Origin: Thermaceae bacterium
Lineage (GTDB): Bacteria; Deinococcota; Deinococci; Deinococcales; Thermaceae
NCBI GenBank assembly: GCA_015478585.1
Contig: JADMIM010000005.1
Location: forward strand, 1 to 64,000
DNA length: 64,000 nucleotides
Reading direction: 5' to 3'
The position numbers and the translations under genes are program-made. Shown here piece by piece: positions 36,355 to 45,753 of the stretch. The notes beneath the pieces are model-generated. The model searched no databases. It worked only from the letters and a program-made list of their open reading frames with translations, and had not been told where the DNA came from. The first letter of the stretch is position 1. Every line of letters starts with the position of its first letter.

Positions 36355-38337
36355 GTGACCCCCGGCCTTTTAGGAACAATTGCCCTGACCGTGACCTTGC
36401 TGTTTTCGGTGCTGGGGTTGGGGCTGGCAGGGCTGGCTAGCGTGCTCAAAGACCGGCGCTACCTGCTGGCGGCCCAGCGCTTCGCCCCCTTGTCGCTGCT
36501 GGGGGCCTTGACCGCTTTTGGGGCGCTGGAGTGGGCCCTCTTGAGCAACGACTTCACGGTAGTTTACGTAGCCAGCAACCACTCGCTCAAAGACCCCTTG
36601 TGGGTCACGCTGGTGACCCCTTGGGCGGCCCTCGAGGGCTCTATTCTGCTGTGGGGGATGTTGCAAACCCTCTATACGTCTATCGTTAGTACTCGTTCGG
36701 GTAAAACCCTCGATGTGTGGCGGGCTCCGATTGCCCTGGCTACACTCTTTGCCATACAGGTTTTCTTCTTCGCGGTGATGGTCTTTGTGGTGCATCCCTT
36801 CGATTCCCTACCCAACCCGCCCGCCGACGGGCGCGGCCCCAACCCGCTGCTCCAGAACCACTGGATGATGGCGGTGCATCCCGTCCTGATGTATCTGGGC
36901 TTCGTGGGTCTCAGTGTACCTTTTGCCTACGCGGTGGCGGCAATGGTGGCCCGGCGCTACCAGAGCTGGATTTTCGAGACCCGCTGGTGGACGTTGGTGG
37001 CCTGGGGTTTTCTAACCGCGGCGATTTTTGCGGGCAAGTGGTGGAGTTACGAAATCCTGGGCTGGGGCGGCTACTGGGCTTGGGATCCGGTGGAAAACGC
37101 CTCGATTATCCCCTGGTTTTTGGCTACCGCCTTTTTGCATACCGCCCAGGTACAAGAGCGTAAAGGACTGTTCAAGGGTTGGAACTTTGCTTTCATCACC
37201 CTGGCCTTCGCGGCAACGGTTTTTGGCACTTTCCTGACCCGCTCCGGTGTGATTCAGTCAGTCCATGCTTTTGCCAACGGGCCGGTGGGGGTGGTGTTTC
37301 TGGGCTTTTTGCTAGCCACCCTGCTGGTGGGTTTTGGACTCCTGAGCAAGGTCGGCTCCGAACTCCGCGAGGCCGGAGAGGTGCGCTGGCGTAGCCGCGA
37401 GGGGGCCTTGTTGGCAGGCTCGCTGTTCTTTGGCACCTTTGCCTTCGTGGTGGTGCTGGGAACACTGTGGCCGCTGGTGGTGGAGGCCGTTTCGGGAACC
37501 AAGGTTTCCATAGGTGCGCCCTTTTTCAATCAGGTTTCCGCTCCGCTAGGGGTGTCCATGCTGCTCCTGATGGGCATCGGGCCGGTATTGCCCTGGCGCA
37601 ATACCACCGCCGAAATTAACCGAAATCTCCTGGCCATGCTGAGTGCGTTGGTATTCGGCTTGGCCTTGGGACTGGTACTTTCCCTCACGGTGGGGGTTTC
37701 GCTGGCGATTGGTCTGTTTGCTTACAATCTCACGGCGGTATGGCGCATGGTGGCCCAGTCGGTAGGGGAGCGAACCAGGTCGCTGGGGGTTTCGCCAGGG
37801 CAGGCATTCGTCGGGCTGGCCGGGCAAAACCGGCGGCGCTTTGGTTCGCATATCGTTCATGTCGGTATTGCCCTGGCGGCTTTGGCGATTGCCTTTAGCC
37901 AGACTTACCGCTTCACCGAGCAGAAGACCCTCAACCTGGGCCAGACCTGGCGCACCCACGGCATGGAAATACGCTTGTTGTCGGTGGGCGCACGAGACGA
38001 GGGCAACCGCACAGCGGTGATTGCCCCGGTGGAGGTGCGCTCGACCAGCCGCGATGGCTGGGCCTCGGATGGGCTCTACGATACCCGGCTCAACTTCTAC
38101 AGCCAGTCGGCCCCGCTGGCCACGCCAGTCATCCGCTATTCGCCCTACAACGATTACTATTTCGTGCTCGAGGAATTTGACCATCAGAAAGGCCAGTGGG
38201 CCACCCTCAAGATTATCGTCACCCCGATGGTTTTCTGGCTGTGGGCAGCAGGGGTCATCGTGGTGCTGGGAACGGTATATATCCTCTGGCCCAGCGGGGT
38301 GCGGCAGCCCTCGAGGTCGGCCCTGCCCTCAACCTAA
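36355..38337 (+). CDS. ccmF: Cytochrome c haem lyase subunit CcmF
   Basis: The protein has about 660 residues and roughly 15 membrane helices. The WWD motif is GWGGYWAWDPVENASIIPW, with flanking conserved His residues (HPVLMYLGFVGL, FLHTAQVQERKG). A large periplasmic loop precedes the final helix. CcmF attaches haem from CcmE to CXXCH cysteines of apocytochromes together with CcmH. GTG 36355 with GGGGGCAGG upstream fits the family N-terminus; TTG 36343 is the alternative. It is central to the ccmC-ccmI operon. Confidence 0.96.
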   Translation: MTPGLLGTIALTVTLLFSVLGLGLAGLASVLKDRRYLLAAQRFAPLSLLGALTAFGALEWALLSNDFTVVYVASNHSLKDPLWVTLVTPWAALEGSILLWGMLQTLYTSIVSTRSGKTLDVWRAPIALATLFAIQVFFFAVMVFVVHPFDSLPNPPADGRGPNPLLQNHWMMAVHPVLMYLGFVGLSVPFAYAVAAMVARRYQSWIFETRWWTLVAWGFLTAAIFAGKWWSYEILGWGGYWAWDPVENASIIPWFLATAFLHTAQVQERKGLFKGWNFAFITLAFAATVFGTFLTRSGVIQSVHAFANGPVGVVFLGFLLATLLVGFGLLSKVGSELREAGEVRWRSREGALLAGSLFFGTFAFVVVLGTLWPLVVEAVSGTKVSIGAPFFNQVSAPLGVSMLLLMGIGPVLPWRNTTAEINRNLLAMLSALVFGLALGLVLSLTVGVSLAIGLFAYNLTAVWRMVAQSVGERTRSLGVSPGQAFVGLAGQNRRRFGSHIVHVGIALAALAIAFSQTYRFTEQKTLNLGQTWRTHGMEIRLLSVGARDEGNRTAVIAPVEVRSTSRDGWASDGLYDTRLNFYSQSAPLATPVIRYSPYNDYYFVLEEFDHQKGQWATLKIIVTPMVFWLWAAGVIVVLGTVYILWPSGVRQPSRSALPST

Positions 38338-38355
38338 TGGAGAAGCTCTGAGCTT

Positions 38356-38889
38356 ATGCAGCGATTTTTGTGGCCTTTAGTCATCGTGCTGGCGGTGGGG
38401 GGACTCTTTTTGTGGGGACTACGCCGCCCCGACCCCACCGCTCTGCCCTCGGTGCTGGTGGGCAAGCCTGCCCCGGCGTTTACCCTGAGGGTGTTGCCCC
38501 CTTATCAGGCCCAGTGGGGCCAGGAAATCACGCTCGCCAAGCTGATTGGCAAGCAGCCCATCTTGATTAACTTCTGGGCCAGTTGGTGCATCCCCTGCCG
38601 CCAGGAAGGCCCCACCCTGAGTGCCTTCTGGCAGCAAAACCGTGATAAGGTGCTGGTGCTGGGCATCAACACCCAAGAAAAAAATCTTTCCGATGCCCTG
38701 AACTTTATCCAGCAATACAACCTGGGCTTTCCCAGCGTAGAGGATAACGGCAGGATGTATATCAACTACGGTACTTATGGCGTTCCCGAGACCTTTTTGC
38801 TGGACACTTCGGGCAAGGTGCTGTTGCGCCACGTGGGGCCAGTCTCCCCAGCCGACCTCGAGGCCATGCTGAAGCAGGTGGGCGGATGA
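38356..38889 (+). CDS. ccmG: Thiol:disulfide oxidoreductase CcmG/DsbE (TlpA-like)
   Basis: This 177-residue membrane-anchored thioredoxin has a signal anchor at residues 5-22, active site NFWASWCIPCRQE, and a cis-Pro loop GVPETFLLDTSGK. It reduces the cysteines of apocytochrome c or CcmH with electrons from CcdA. GTPE-type acidic residues common to DsbE are replaced by a TlpA-like pattern, so TlpA is an equivalent name. The end overlaps ccmH by 4 bp. Confidence 0.94.
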   Translation: MQRFLWPLVIVLAVGGLFLWGLRRPDPTALPSVLVGKPAPAFTLRVLPPYQAQWGQEITLAKLIGKQPILINFWASWCIPCRQEGPTLSAFWQQNRDKVLVLGINTQEKNLSDALNFIQQYNLGFPSVEDNGRMYINYGTYGVPETFLLDTSGKVLLRHVGPVSPADLEAMLKQVGG

Positions 38890-39410
38890 AGCCAAGGTTG
38901 CGGGGATCGGGTTTCGGGTTTCGGGAAAGGCTTTTCGCGGCCAGACTCTTGGGTCTTTTGCTTTTGGCTATCAGCTATCAGCTACCAGCTATAAGCTTTG
39001 CTCAAAACGCCAGCCCGCCCCCCGACCTCTCGAGCCGGGTCTTCGACATCGCCAGGGAGCTGCGCTGTCCGGTCTGCCAGGGTGAGTCGGCGGCCGAGTC
39101 CAACGCCGATATCTCGGTGGAGATGCGCCGCATCATCGCCGAGCAGCTCGCCCAGGGCAAAAGCCCGGCCCAGATCAAGGCTTACTTTGTACAGCGTTAC
39201 GGCAATTGGATTCTCTACGACCCGCCCCGCAGTGGAGCCACCCTCTGGGTATGGCTTTCGCCCCTGATTGGCCTGGGGGTGTTGGCTCTGCTGCTGTGGC
39301 GCTATCAGGGGTTGGTCAAAAAGCGAGCCAGGGCTTCGGTGGACGGGGTTTCTGAAGCCGAGATTGCCCGCCTGGAAGCCGAGCTGAACCAGCAAAACCC
39401 AAAACCCTAA
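38886..39410 (+). CDS. ccmH: Cytochrome c maturation protein CcmH (CcmH/NrfF domain)
   Basis: The 174-residue protein has an N-terminal signal segment, then IARELRCPVCQGESAAESNADI with the redox LRCxxC pair. QGKSPAQIKAYFVQRYGNWILYDPP and a C-terminal membrane helix follow. It cooperates with CcmF in haem ligation. The signal peptide is encoded by a near-repetitive stretch (GCTATCAGCTATCAGCTA and similar at 38965-38995), unlike its neighbours. The first 25 codons may include extra sequence, since no second start fits better. Confidence 0.93.
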   Translation: MKPRLRGSGFGFRERLFAARLLGLLLLAISYQLPAISFAQNASPPPDLSSRVFDIARELRCPVCQGESAAESNADISVEMRRIIAEQLAQGKSPAQIKAYFVQRYGNWILYDPPRSGATLWVWLSPLIGLGVLALLLWRYQGLVKKRARASVDGVSEAEIARLEAELNQQNPKP

Positions 39411-39414
39411 AACT

Positions 39415-40407
39415 ATGATTCTTGCCTACTTCTTTCTCGGACTACTGGTGGCACTAGCCCTGTTCTACGGGCTGCGCCCATTTTTTGCTGCTCCAGCCCC
39501 CTTCCCCCAGAGTCCCCGGCCCGAGGAACTGCGAAGTGAAGTCGAGATGCTCAAATCGCAGGCCAGCGAAGCCGAGGGCGACGAGCGCAAGCGCCTCTTG
39601 GCCCATGCCGTGCGCCTCGAGCGCGAACTGGCCGAGTTGGGCTCGCAAATCCCGGCCCCCCGCCGTCTGGCTCCGGCTCCTCTGGCCTTGGTGGTGGTGG
39701 CGGTGGCACTTTTGGGGGTTGGTCTGTGGCGCTCCACCGTGCCCCGCTTGCCGGGGGAAACCCTCGTCACCAGCCGCAACGCTGCCCGCGAGCTGCTTGG
39801 CCTGGAAAACGCCGCCAAGGCCAGCAATAAAGCTGCCGATTGGCTGGCCTATGCCAACAAAGCCTACGACCTGCAAGATTTCGGGCGAGCCGTGCCTGCT
39901 TATATCAAAGTGGCCGAACTCGAGCCCAAAAACCCAGTGGCCGTACGCCGCCTGGGGATTCTGCTGTTTATGGGCGGGCGCACCCAGCAGGCGGTGCAGG
40001 TGCTCGAGATTGCCACCAAAGCCGAACCCCAGGTGTCTGAAGGCTGGCTTTTCCTGGGCAATGCCTATTTTCAGTTAGGCCAGCCGCAGGAAGCCATTCG
40101 GGCCTGGGAAGGCTATTTGAAAGCTGGGGGAACCGCCAAAAGCCGCGTGCAGGGCTTAATTGACACCGCCAAAGCCCAGCTCACGGCTCCGGTGGCCTCG
40201 GGCCAGCAGGTCTATCTGCAAAAATGTGCAGCCTGCCACGGAGCCCAGGCCCAGGGCGGAATTGGCCCCACGCTCAAGGGAAACCCGGTGGTCAAAGTCT
40301 CGGCGGCGGTGAGCGAAATCCTCAGCAAAGGCCGGGGCCAGATGCCCGCTATCCAGGTCAGCCCACAAGAGCTAAAGGGGTTGCTCGAGTACCTCAAAGG
40401 GCTATGA
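39415..40407 (+). CDS. CcmI-like TPR protein fused to a c-type cytochrome domain
   Basis: The 330 residues run in order: membrane helix (1-20), a coiled segment (40-80), a second helix (about 85-105), tetratricopeptide repeats (about 140-250) and a mono-haem cytochrome c domain. The haem site is KCAACHG (Cys271, Cys274, His275) with Met310 in GRGQMPAI as the probable sixth ligand. The first part matches CcmI, the apocytochrome chaperone of the maturation system; the cytochrome fusion is unusual. It could sense or transfer electrons, or carry its own substrate. It begins 4 bp after ccmH and overlaps the Rieske gene. Confidence 0.85.
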   Translation: MILAYFFLGLLVALALFYGLRPFFAAPAPFPQSPRPEELRSEVEMLKSQASEAEGDERKRLLAHAVRLERELAELGSQIPAPRRLAPAPLALVVVAVALLGVGLWRSTVPRLPGETLVTSRNAARELLGLENAAKASNKAADWLAYANKAYDLQDFGRAVPAYIKVAELEPKNPVAVRRLGILLFMGGRTQQAVQVLEIATKAEPQVSEGWLFLGNAYFQLGQPQEAIRAWEGYLKAGGTAKSRVQGLIDTAKAQLTAPVASGQQVYLQKCAACHGAQAQGGIGPTLKGNPVVKVSAAVSEILSKGRGQMPAIQVSPQELKGLLEYLKGL

Positions 40408-40964
40408 AACTTAACCGCCGAGACCTGATCTGGATATTCCCCAGCGCTATCACCGCCGGGTTTTTTGGCTGGTTGGGTTGGCGTACCGTCTACATCCAGT
40501 TGCTGAAAACTGGCGTAGGAGCCCCGGTCTGGAAGGATGGCCCCAAGGTTCAAGTGGCCTCGGTAGCCAAGTTGAGTACCCCCTGGAAGTTTAAGTATTT
40601 TCGCTACCCCTATGCGGGCGGAAGCCTCAGGGCAGTGGTCTTCAGCCTTCCCAAAGCGGTTCCGGGTGGGCTAAGCGTAGATGACAAGCACTTTTTAGCC
40701 CTCTCCCGCATCTGTACCCACCTGGGCTGCACGGTGAATTTCGTGGACAACCCCGAACTCGGAGCAATCGCCTACAACCACCGCACCGACCACCCTTTTC
40801 TGGGCTGCCCTTGCCATTTTGGGGCCTATGACCCCCTGCAAGCCGGGAAAGCCGTCTACGGGCCACCGCGCTATCCACTACCCCGGTTGAGGCTCGAGGC
40901 CCAGGGTCAAGAGCTATACGTCACCGGCCACGAAGTTCCGCTCAGGCCACTCGAGGAAAGTTAG
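40404..40964 (+). CDS. Rieske [2Fe-2S] iron-sulfur protein
   Basis: From ATG 40404 (overlapping the previous stop) the product has 186 residues. An N-terminal RRDLIW and membrane helix form a twin-arginine-like anchor, followed by the cluster motifs CTHLGC and CPCHFG and a GPPRYPLPRL Pro loop. This is the layout of the Rieske subunit of a cytochrome bc-type complex or related electron carrier. No cytochrome b gene is visible downstream. Its coupling to the CcmI-cytochrome fusion suggests the two products work in one electron path. Confidence 0.93.
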   Translation: MKLNRRDLIWIFPSAITAGFFGWLGWRTVYIQLLKTGVGAPVWKDGPKVQVASVAKLSTPWKFKYFRYPYAGGSLRAVVFSLPKAVPGGLSVDDKHFLALSRICTHLGCTVNFVDNPELGAIAYNHRTDHPFLGCPCHFGAYDPLQAGKAVYGPPRYPLPRLRLEAQGQELYVTGHEVPLRPLEES

Positions 40965-41032
40965 CTCCCCCGACAATTTGCCTCCCCGACGGCATTTCTC
41001 GAAACGTAGGTTTTGCCGTGCTGAACGTGGGA

Positions 41033-42391
<1,359 letters not shown>

Positions 42392-42431
42392 TTACCGAGC
42401 CACTCTGGGGGTAAGCGGTATACTGTGGGCT

Positions 42432-42809
42432 GTGCGGAGTTGGTTGGTCTTGCTACTCATTTTGGCGGGAATCGCCTTCTACGCCCAGCGTTTTGGCTTG
42501 GCAGTGGGCTATGCGCCTTTTACTCCGGTGTTTTACTGGAACTATACCGGTGAGGCCACTTACGACCTCAGCACCACTGGTCTCGATGCTATCAAAATCA
42601 AGCTCGATGGACAGCTTAGCCAGGGGCAGCTCGAGGTGCTCGTCCGCAGAGGTGGGCAGCCCATTGCTTCTCCCGTGCAGTACAACAATAGCTTCAACGA
42701 AACCCTGAAGTATCAGACTGACCCAGGGGTGTACCAGATTCTCTTCAGGCTCGATAACGCCAGAGGTCAGATACGCTACGACTGGGTGGGAACCAAAAAT
42801 GGCTACTAG
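42432..42809 (+). CDS. Membrane-anchored or secreted protein of unknown function, 125 residues
   Basis: GTG 42432 is placed 7 nt behind TATACT (42419-42424), which sets the start despite a longer open frame reaching into tyrS. The product has an N-terminal hydrophobic segment (residues 3-20), then a domain of about 95 residues predicted to be mostly beta strands (YDLSTTGLDAIKIKLDG, YQILFRLDNARGQIRYDW). No cysteines or catalytic motifs are seen. I recognise no family. Confidence 0.65.
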   Translation: MRSWLVLLLILAGIAFYAQRFGLAVGYAPFTPVFYWNYTGEATYDLSTTGLDAIKIKLDGQLSQGQLEVLVRRGGQPIASPVQYNNSFNETLKYQTDPGVYQILFRLDNARGQIRYDWVGTKNGY

Positions 42810-42830
42810 CCACACCGCCTGAAGGTGTGC

Positions 42831-42866
42831 TAGACTCGTGAGCGGTTTGCCTCACGGGTCAAACCG
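42831..42866 (+). promoter_or_regulatory. rpsT -10 box and leader hairpin
   Basis: TAGACT (42831-42836) is followed by CGGTTTG (42843-42849) and CAAACCG (42860-42866), a perfect 7-bp stem at the start of the S20 leader. Just upstream CACACC/GGTGTG (42811-42829) forms another hairpin. S20 is autoregulated in other bacteria; a role for this stem is inference. Confidence 0.5.
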
Positions 42867-42889
42867 TCAGGCAGAGTAATTGGAGAACT

Positions 42890-43183
42890 ATGGCACAGAA
42901 GAAAACCGCTCGCAATCCGTCCGCCATGAAGCGGCACCGCCAATCGCTCAAGCGCCGTGCCCGCAACAAGGCCAAGATTTCCACCATCAAGACCATTAGC
43001 AAGAAGGCCGCCGCCCTTGCCAAGGAAGGCAACCAAGCCGAGGCCACTAAAACTCTGCGCTATGCTGAAAGCCTTATAGACAAGGCCGCCAAGAGTTCAG
43101 CTCTACACAAGAGCGCAGCGGCCCGCCGCAAGTCGCGTCTGATGAGCCGGGTCAATGGCCTGCTTAGCGGCAGTAAAGCCTAA
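42890..43183 (+). CDS. rpsT: 30S ribosomal protein S20
   Basis: This 97-residue, very basic, helical protein starts [30 protein letters not shown] and has [17 protein letters not shown], both diagnostic of S20. It binds 16S rRNA helices 9 and 44 early in assembly. TTGGAGAACT precedes ATG 42890. THX follows 11 bp later in the same transcript. Confidence 0.97.
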   Translation: MAQKKTARNPSAMKRHRQSLKRRARNKAKISTIKTISKKAAALAKEGNQAEATKTLRYAESLIDKAAKSSALHKSAAARRKSRLMSRVNGLLSGSKA

Positions 43184-43194
43184 GGGGTGTGGGC

Positions 43195-43281
43195 ATGGGT
43201 AAGGGAGATCGCCGTACTCGCCGGGGTAAAATCTGGCATCGCAGCTTTGGCAAGGCCCGGCTGCGCAAAAACAAAAAATAA
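43195..43281 (+). CDS. 30S ribosomal protein THX (bTHX)
   Basis: The 28-residue peptide [20 protein letters not shown] followed by ARLRKNKK is clearly the Thermus THX protein, which sits in a cleft at the head of the 30S subunit. It is found in Thermus and some other bacteria. The weak GGGGTGTGGG precedes ATG 43195, 11 bp after rpsT. It is too short for most gene callers. Confidence 0.95.
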   Translation: MGKGDRRTRRGKIWHRSFGKARLRKNKK

Positions 43282-43301
43282 CTCTCGAACAATAAGCACA
43301 G

Positions 43302-43326
43302 CCGGAGGATAATTTCCTCCGGTTTT
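43302..43326 (+). terminator. Terminator of rpsT-THX
   Basis: CCGGAGGA (43302-43309) pairs with TCCTCCGG (43315-43322), followed by TTTTGTT. Confidence 0.85.
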
Positions 43327-43669
43327 GTTATGGCTACAGCAGGTTGCCATCGAGGTTTTCATACGAGAACGGGCTTTTCATGAAGGCTGCTCTAAGTATC
43401 CCCGAATCTGAATCTGACTAGCGCTATATCCGCAGTTCAATGACTTTGTAAAGGTTCGTTCCTGAAGGTGCGAGCGTCAGATTCGGGGAACCCCCTAAGG
43501 GGCCACAGTTATCAATCCCCCCACCCCCCCGGCTACAGGCTGAAGACTATCTACCTGAAGTTGGTATCACATTTTGCGCTATTTTTGCCGCTACTCCTAG
43601 CAGCAAAAGGGAGCTGGGTACAGTCTTTCTAAGCGAGTGGAGGGTTCTATTTTCTTTCTGAAAACCGCT
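43327..43669. other. 343-bp spacer with a long-range inverted repeat
   Basis: TCCCCGAATCTGA (43399-43411) and TCAGATTCGGGGA (43477-43489) are perfect 13-bp inverted repeats 65 bp apart. C and G runs lie near 43510-43540, where GGCTACAGGCTGAAG is reminiscent of the spacer at 28410-28450. The right edge carries the solo R2 motif (43654-43672). I find no gene. Confidence 0.5.
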
Positions 43670-43672
43670 CTA
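43654..43672 (-). repeat. Solo R2-type terminal motif supplying the PSP1 stop codon
   Basis: On the minus strand TAGAGCGGTTTTCAGAAAG begins with the TAG stop of the PSP1 gene. Confidence 0.5.
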
Positions 43673-44449
43673 ATCGCGCTGCAACTCACTTTTATGAACC
43701 GTTACAAAGCTACCCTCGTCGGTGAGCAAATCCACCGTTCCAGCCAGCGGGTTGAGCTTGGTGACTTTGCCGCAGGTTCCACTGATCGAGCAGGCTTTGG
43801 AGTTTTTGCGCGGCAGGTCGGCCAGCAGCTCGACGTACTGCTCATGCTCGTACTGCAAACAACACAGTAACCGTCCGCAGGGGCCGGAAATTTTTTCGGG
43901 GGAAAGCGGAAGTTGCTGGTCTCGAGCCATCTTGATGGAAACCTGGGCGAAGTCTTGCAGCCAGCTCGAGCAGCACGATTCCATCCCACAAGCCCCCAGC
44001 ACCCCCAGATGAGCGGTCTGGTCGCGTGCGCCCAGCGCCACGAACTCCACCCTGGCCCCGGCCAGACGGTTAATCTCGTTCACCCAGCGCCTCAGATCTA
44101 TGCGCTCCTCAGCCGAGTAATGCACCGCGATGTGGGTGCCTTCCAAGGTAAACTCACAGCCCAGCACCTTAGCCCGGATGCCCTCCCGGCGCAGCTTGGC
44201 CTTGAGCCACCACTGCACCTCTTCGCCTTTGCCTTTGAGCTGGGTGTGGGTCTGTAGGTCTTCAGGAGTAGCCAGCCGTACCACTTCACCTACCGCCCGC
44301 CCTAGCCGGGGAGCTGTGCGCACTTTAGCCAGTTCCAGGCCCCGGCGGCTACGTACCACCACCCAGGATTGCAGGGGTGGGGAATCGCCATTGAAGCTAT
44401 AGTCGTAGATTTTGGGGCCGTGCGTGAATTTCACGCCTACGCAGTTCAT
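43670..44449 (-). CDS. PSP1-domain protein (YaaT/RicT-like)
   Basis: From ATG 44449 (AGGAGG 6 nt upstream) the product has 259 residues. The PSP1 C-terminal domain contains the cysteine cluster GACGMESCCSSW, then SGPCGRLLCCLQYEHEQY and the CSISGTCGKVTKLNPL strand region, as in Bacillus YaaT/RicT. RicT joins RicA and RicF in a Fe-S complex that guides RNase Y and influences phosphorelays; here only the RicT-like part is visible. As in Bacillus, the gene is next to DNA polymerase III delta' (holB), which supports the assignment. Confidence 0.9.
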   Translation of the reverse strand: MNCVGVKFTHGPKIYDYSFNGDSPPLQSWVVVRSRRGLELAKVRTAPRLGRAVGEVVRLATPEDLQTHTQLKGKGEEVQWWLKAKLRREGIRAKVLGCEFTLEGTHIAVHYSAEERIDLRRWVNEINRLAGARVEFVALGARDQTAHLGVLGACGMESCCSSWLQDFAQVSIKMARDQQLPLSPEKISGPCGRLLCCLQYEHEQYVELLADLPRKNSKACSISGTCGKVTKLNPLAGTVDLLTDEGSFVTVHKSELQRD

Positions 44450-44538
44450 TTCGCCTCCTGGTATATCTGTGAACTTTGCTTGGGGCAAAGGGTATTGAGT
44501 CTCATCCAGATTGCAACACAGTTACAATCCGTATCATA

Positions 44539-44641
44539 TCGCGGTTCTCTGAATTTTGCCGCCCAGGGCAGCAACAAAATATCAGATGAGCACAATAAAT
44601 AGGCCCAGGCTACCCCAAGGTTCTTTGCGAAAACCGCTCTA
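44539..44641 (+). mobile_element. R2 MITE-like element, second copy
   Basis: GCGGTTCTC (44541-44549) and GAAAACCGC (44629-44637) are the same near-perfect terminal repeats as in the copy at 11637. The interior matches it apart from about 30 extra bases after the left terminus. It is noncoding and lies between holB and the PSP1 gene. Confidence 0.65.
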
Positions 44642-44696
44642 AGCCTACCAGGGTCACGGCCCGCCAGCCCGCCGGAAACTACCCTTCTCTAGGGCA

Positions 44697-45593
44697 TCAG
44701 CGCAGCCTCGAGAGGCGCAGGGCCAGCAAGGTCTGCACCAAATCCTCCCCCACGTAGGCGGCTAGTGCGTCCTGGGCTTGAGCGACACTCTGCAAAGCCT
44801 GCGCATACTGCGGCGATTGGGGGGCGAAAGCCTGCCGCAAACGGCGGCCCAGATAGGGCAAAGCCCCATCGAGCTCGAGCAGTAGCTTCAGGGCCTCCAA
44901 AGTTTGTGCGGGGCCAGAAGATAAGGCTTCAATCACGCCATCGGTTCTCCCGGTTAGCTTGCCGAACTCCGCCGGGTTGTCCAACGCCCACCGCACTCGC
45001 CCTACCGAGCCCTCGGCGAACGCCAGGAGGTCGGGGTCAGAGCTCAGGGTGCGTAAGAGGGCCTCCGGCAAGGGAGCAAAAGCCACCTCGAGGCTGCGGC
45101 TGACCAGCGTAGGCAACACGGTTTCGCGCTCGGGAGCGATCAGGATAAGCCGGGCGTACATGGGGGGCTCTTCCAAGACCTTCAGCAGGGCGTTGGCCGC
45201 GGGCTCACCCAGCAGGTGAGCCCCATCTATCACGACTACCTTGATTTTGTAGCGCGGATAAGTAGCAATCCAGTCCAGCACATTCTCCCCCGCCCCCTCG
45301 GTTTGCCCGCTGGCTGGGCGCGGGGCAATCTGCTCCAAGCGAATTTGGGGCACACGGGCTTTTTTGCCGCTTTTGGTCTCGGCCTCGGGGCTGATTTCCA
45401 GATAGTCGGAGAGCACTCCCTGGCGGCAGGAAGAACAAGAACCGCAGGGCGGGAAACCCCCCTCGCAGTTGAGTCCAGCAGCAAACCAGCGAGCCACTGT
45501 CCGCCGCCCTACGCCTTCTGGCCCCGTAAATAGCAGGGTTTGGGCTTTGAGGCGCGGCAGCAGCTCGAGAATACGGCTATGACCAAGAATCAT
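44697..45593 (-). CDS. holB: DNA polymerase III delta' subunit
   Basis: The 298-residue AAA+ clamp-loader subunit has LLFTGPEGVGRRTVARWF, where the Walker A Lys is Arg as usual in inactive delta'. It also has the zinc module C-x7-C-GSC-SSC, the sensor VVVIDGAHLLGEPAANALLKVLEEPP and a C-terminal collar domain. With tau and delta it opens the beta clamp. No SD is seen before ATG 45593. Confidence 0.93.
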   Translation of the reverse strand: MILGHSRILELLPRLKAQTLLFTGPEGVGRRTVARWFAAGLNCEGGFPPCGSCSSCRQGVLSDYLEISPEAETKSGKKARVPQIRLEQIAPRPASGQTEGAGENVLDWIATYPRYKIKVVVIDGAHLLGEPAANALLKVLEEPPMYARLILIAPERETVLPTLVSRSLEVAFAPLPEALLRTLSSDPDLLAFAEGSVGRVRWALDNPAEFGKLTGRTDGVIEALSSGPAQTLEALKLLLELDGALPYLGRRLRQAFAPQSPQYAQALQSVAQAQDALAAYVGEDLVQTLLALRLSRLR

Positions 45594-45753
45594 AACCGGA
45601 TTCCGGGGAAAAACCTATACGGGCTGGTGTTGACACTCCCCTGGCGAGATAGCGGGAACCGATGGGGGTGTTTACCTTCAAGACGGCTCGAGTGTTTCAA
45701 TATCCACACCCACCCCGACTTTCGACTTTCCCTTATATCCAACACCCGGCCCC

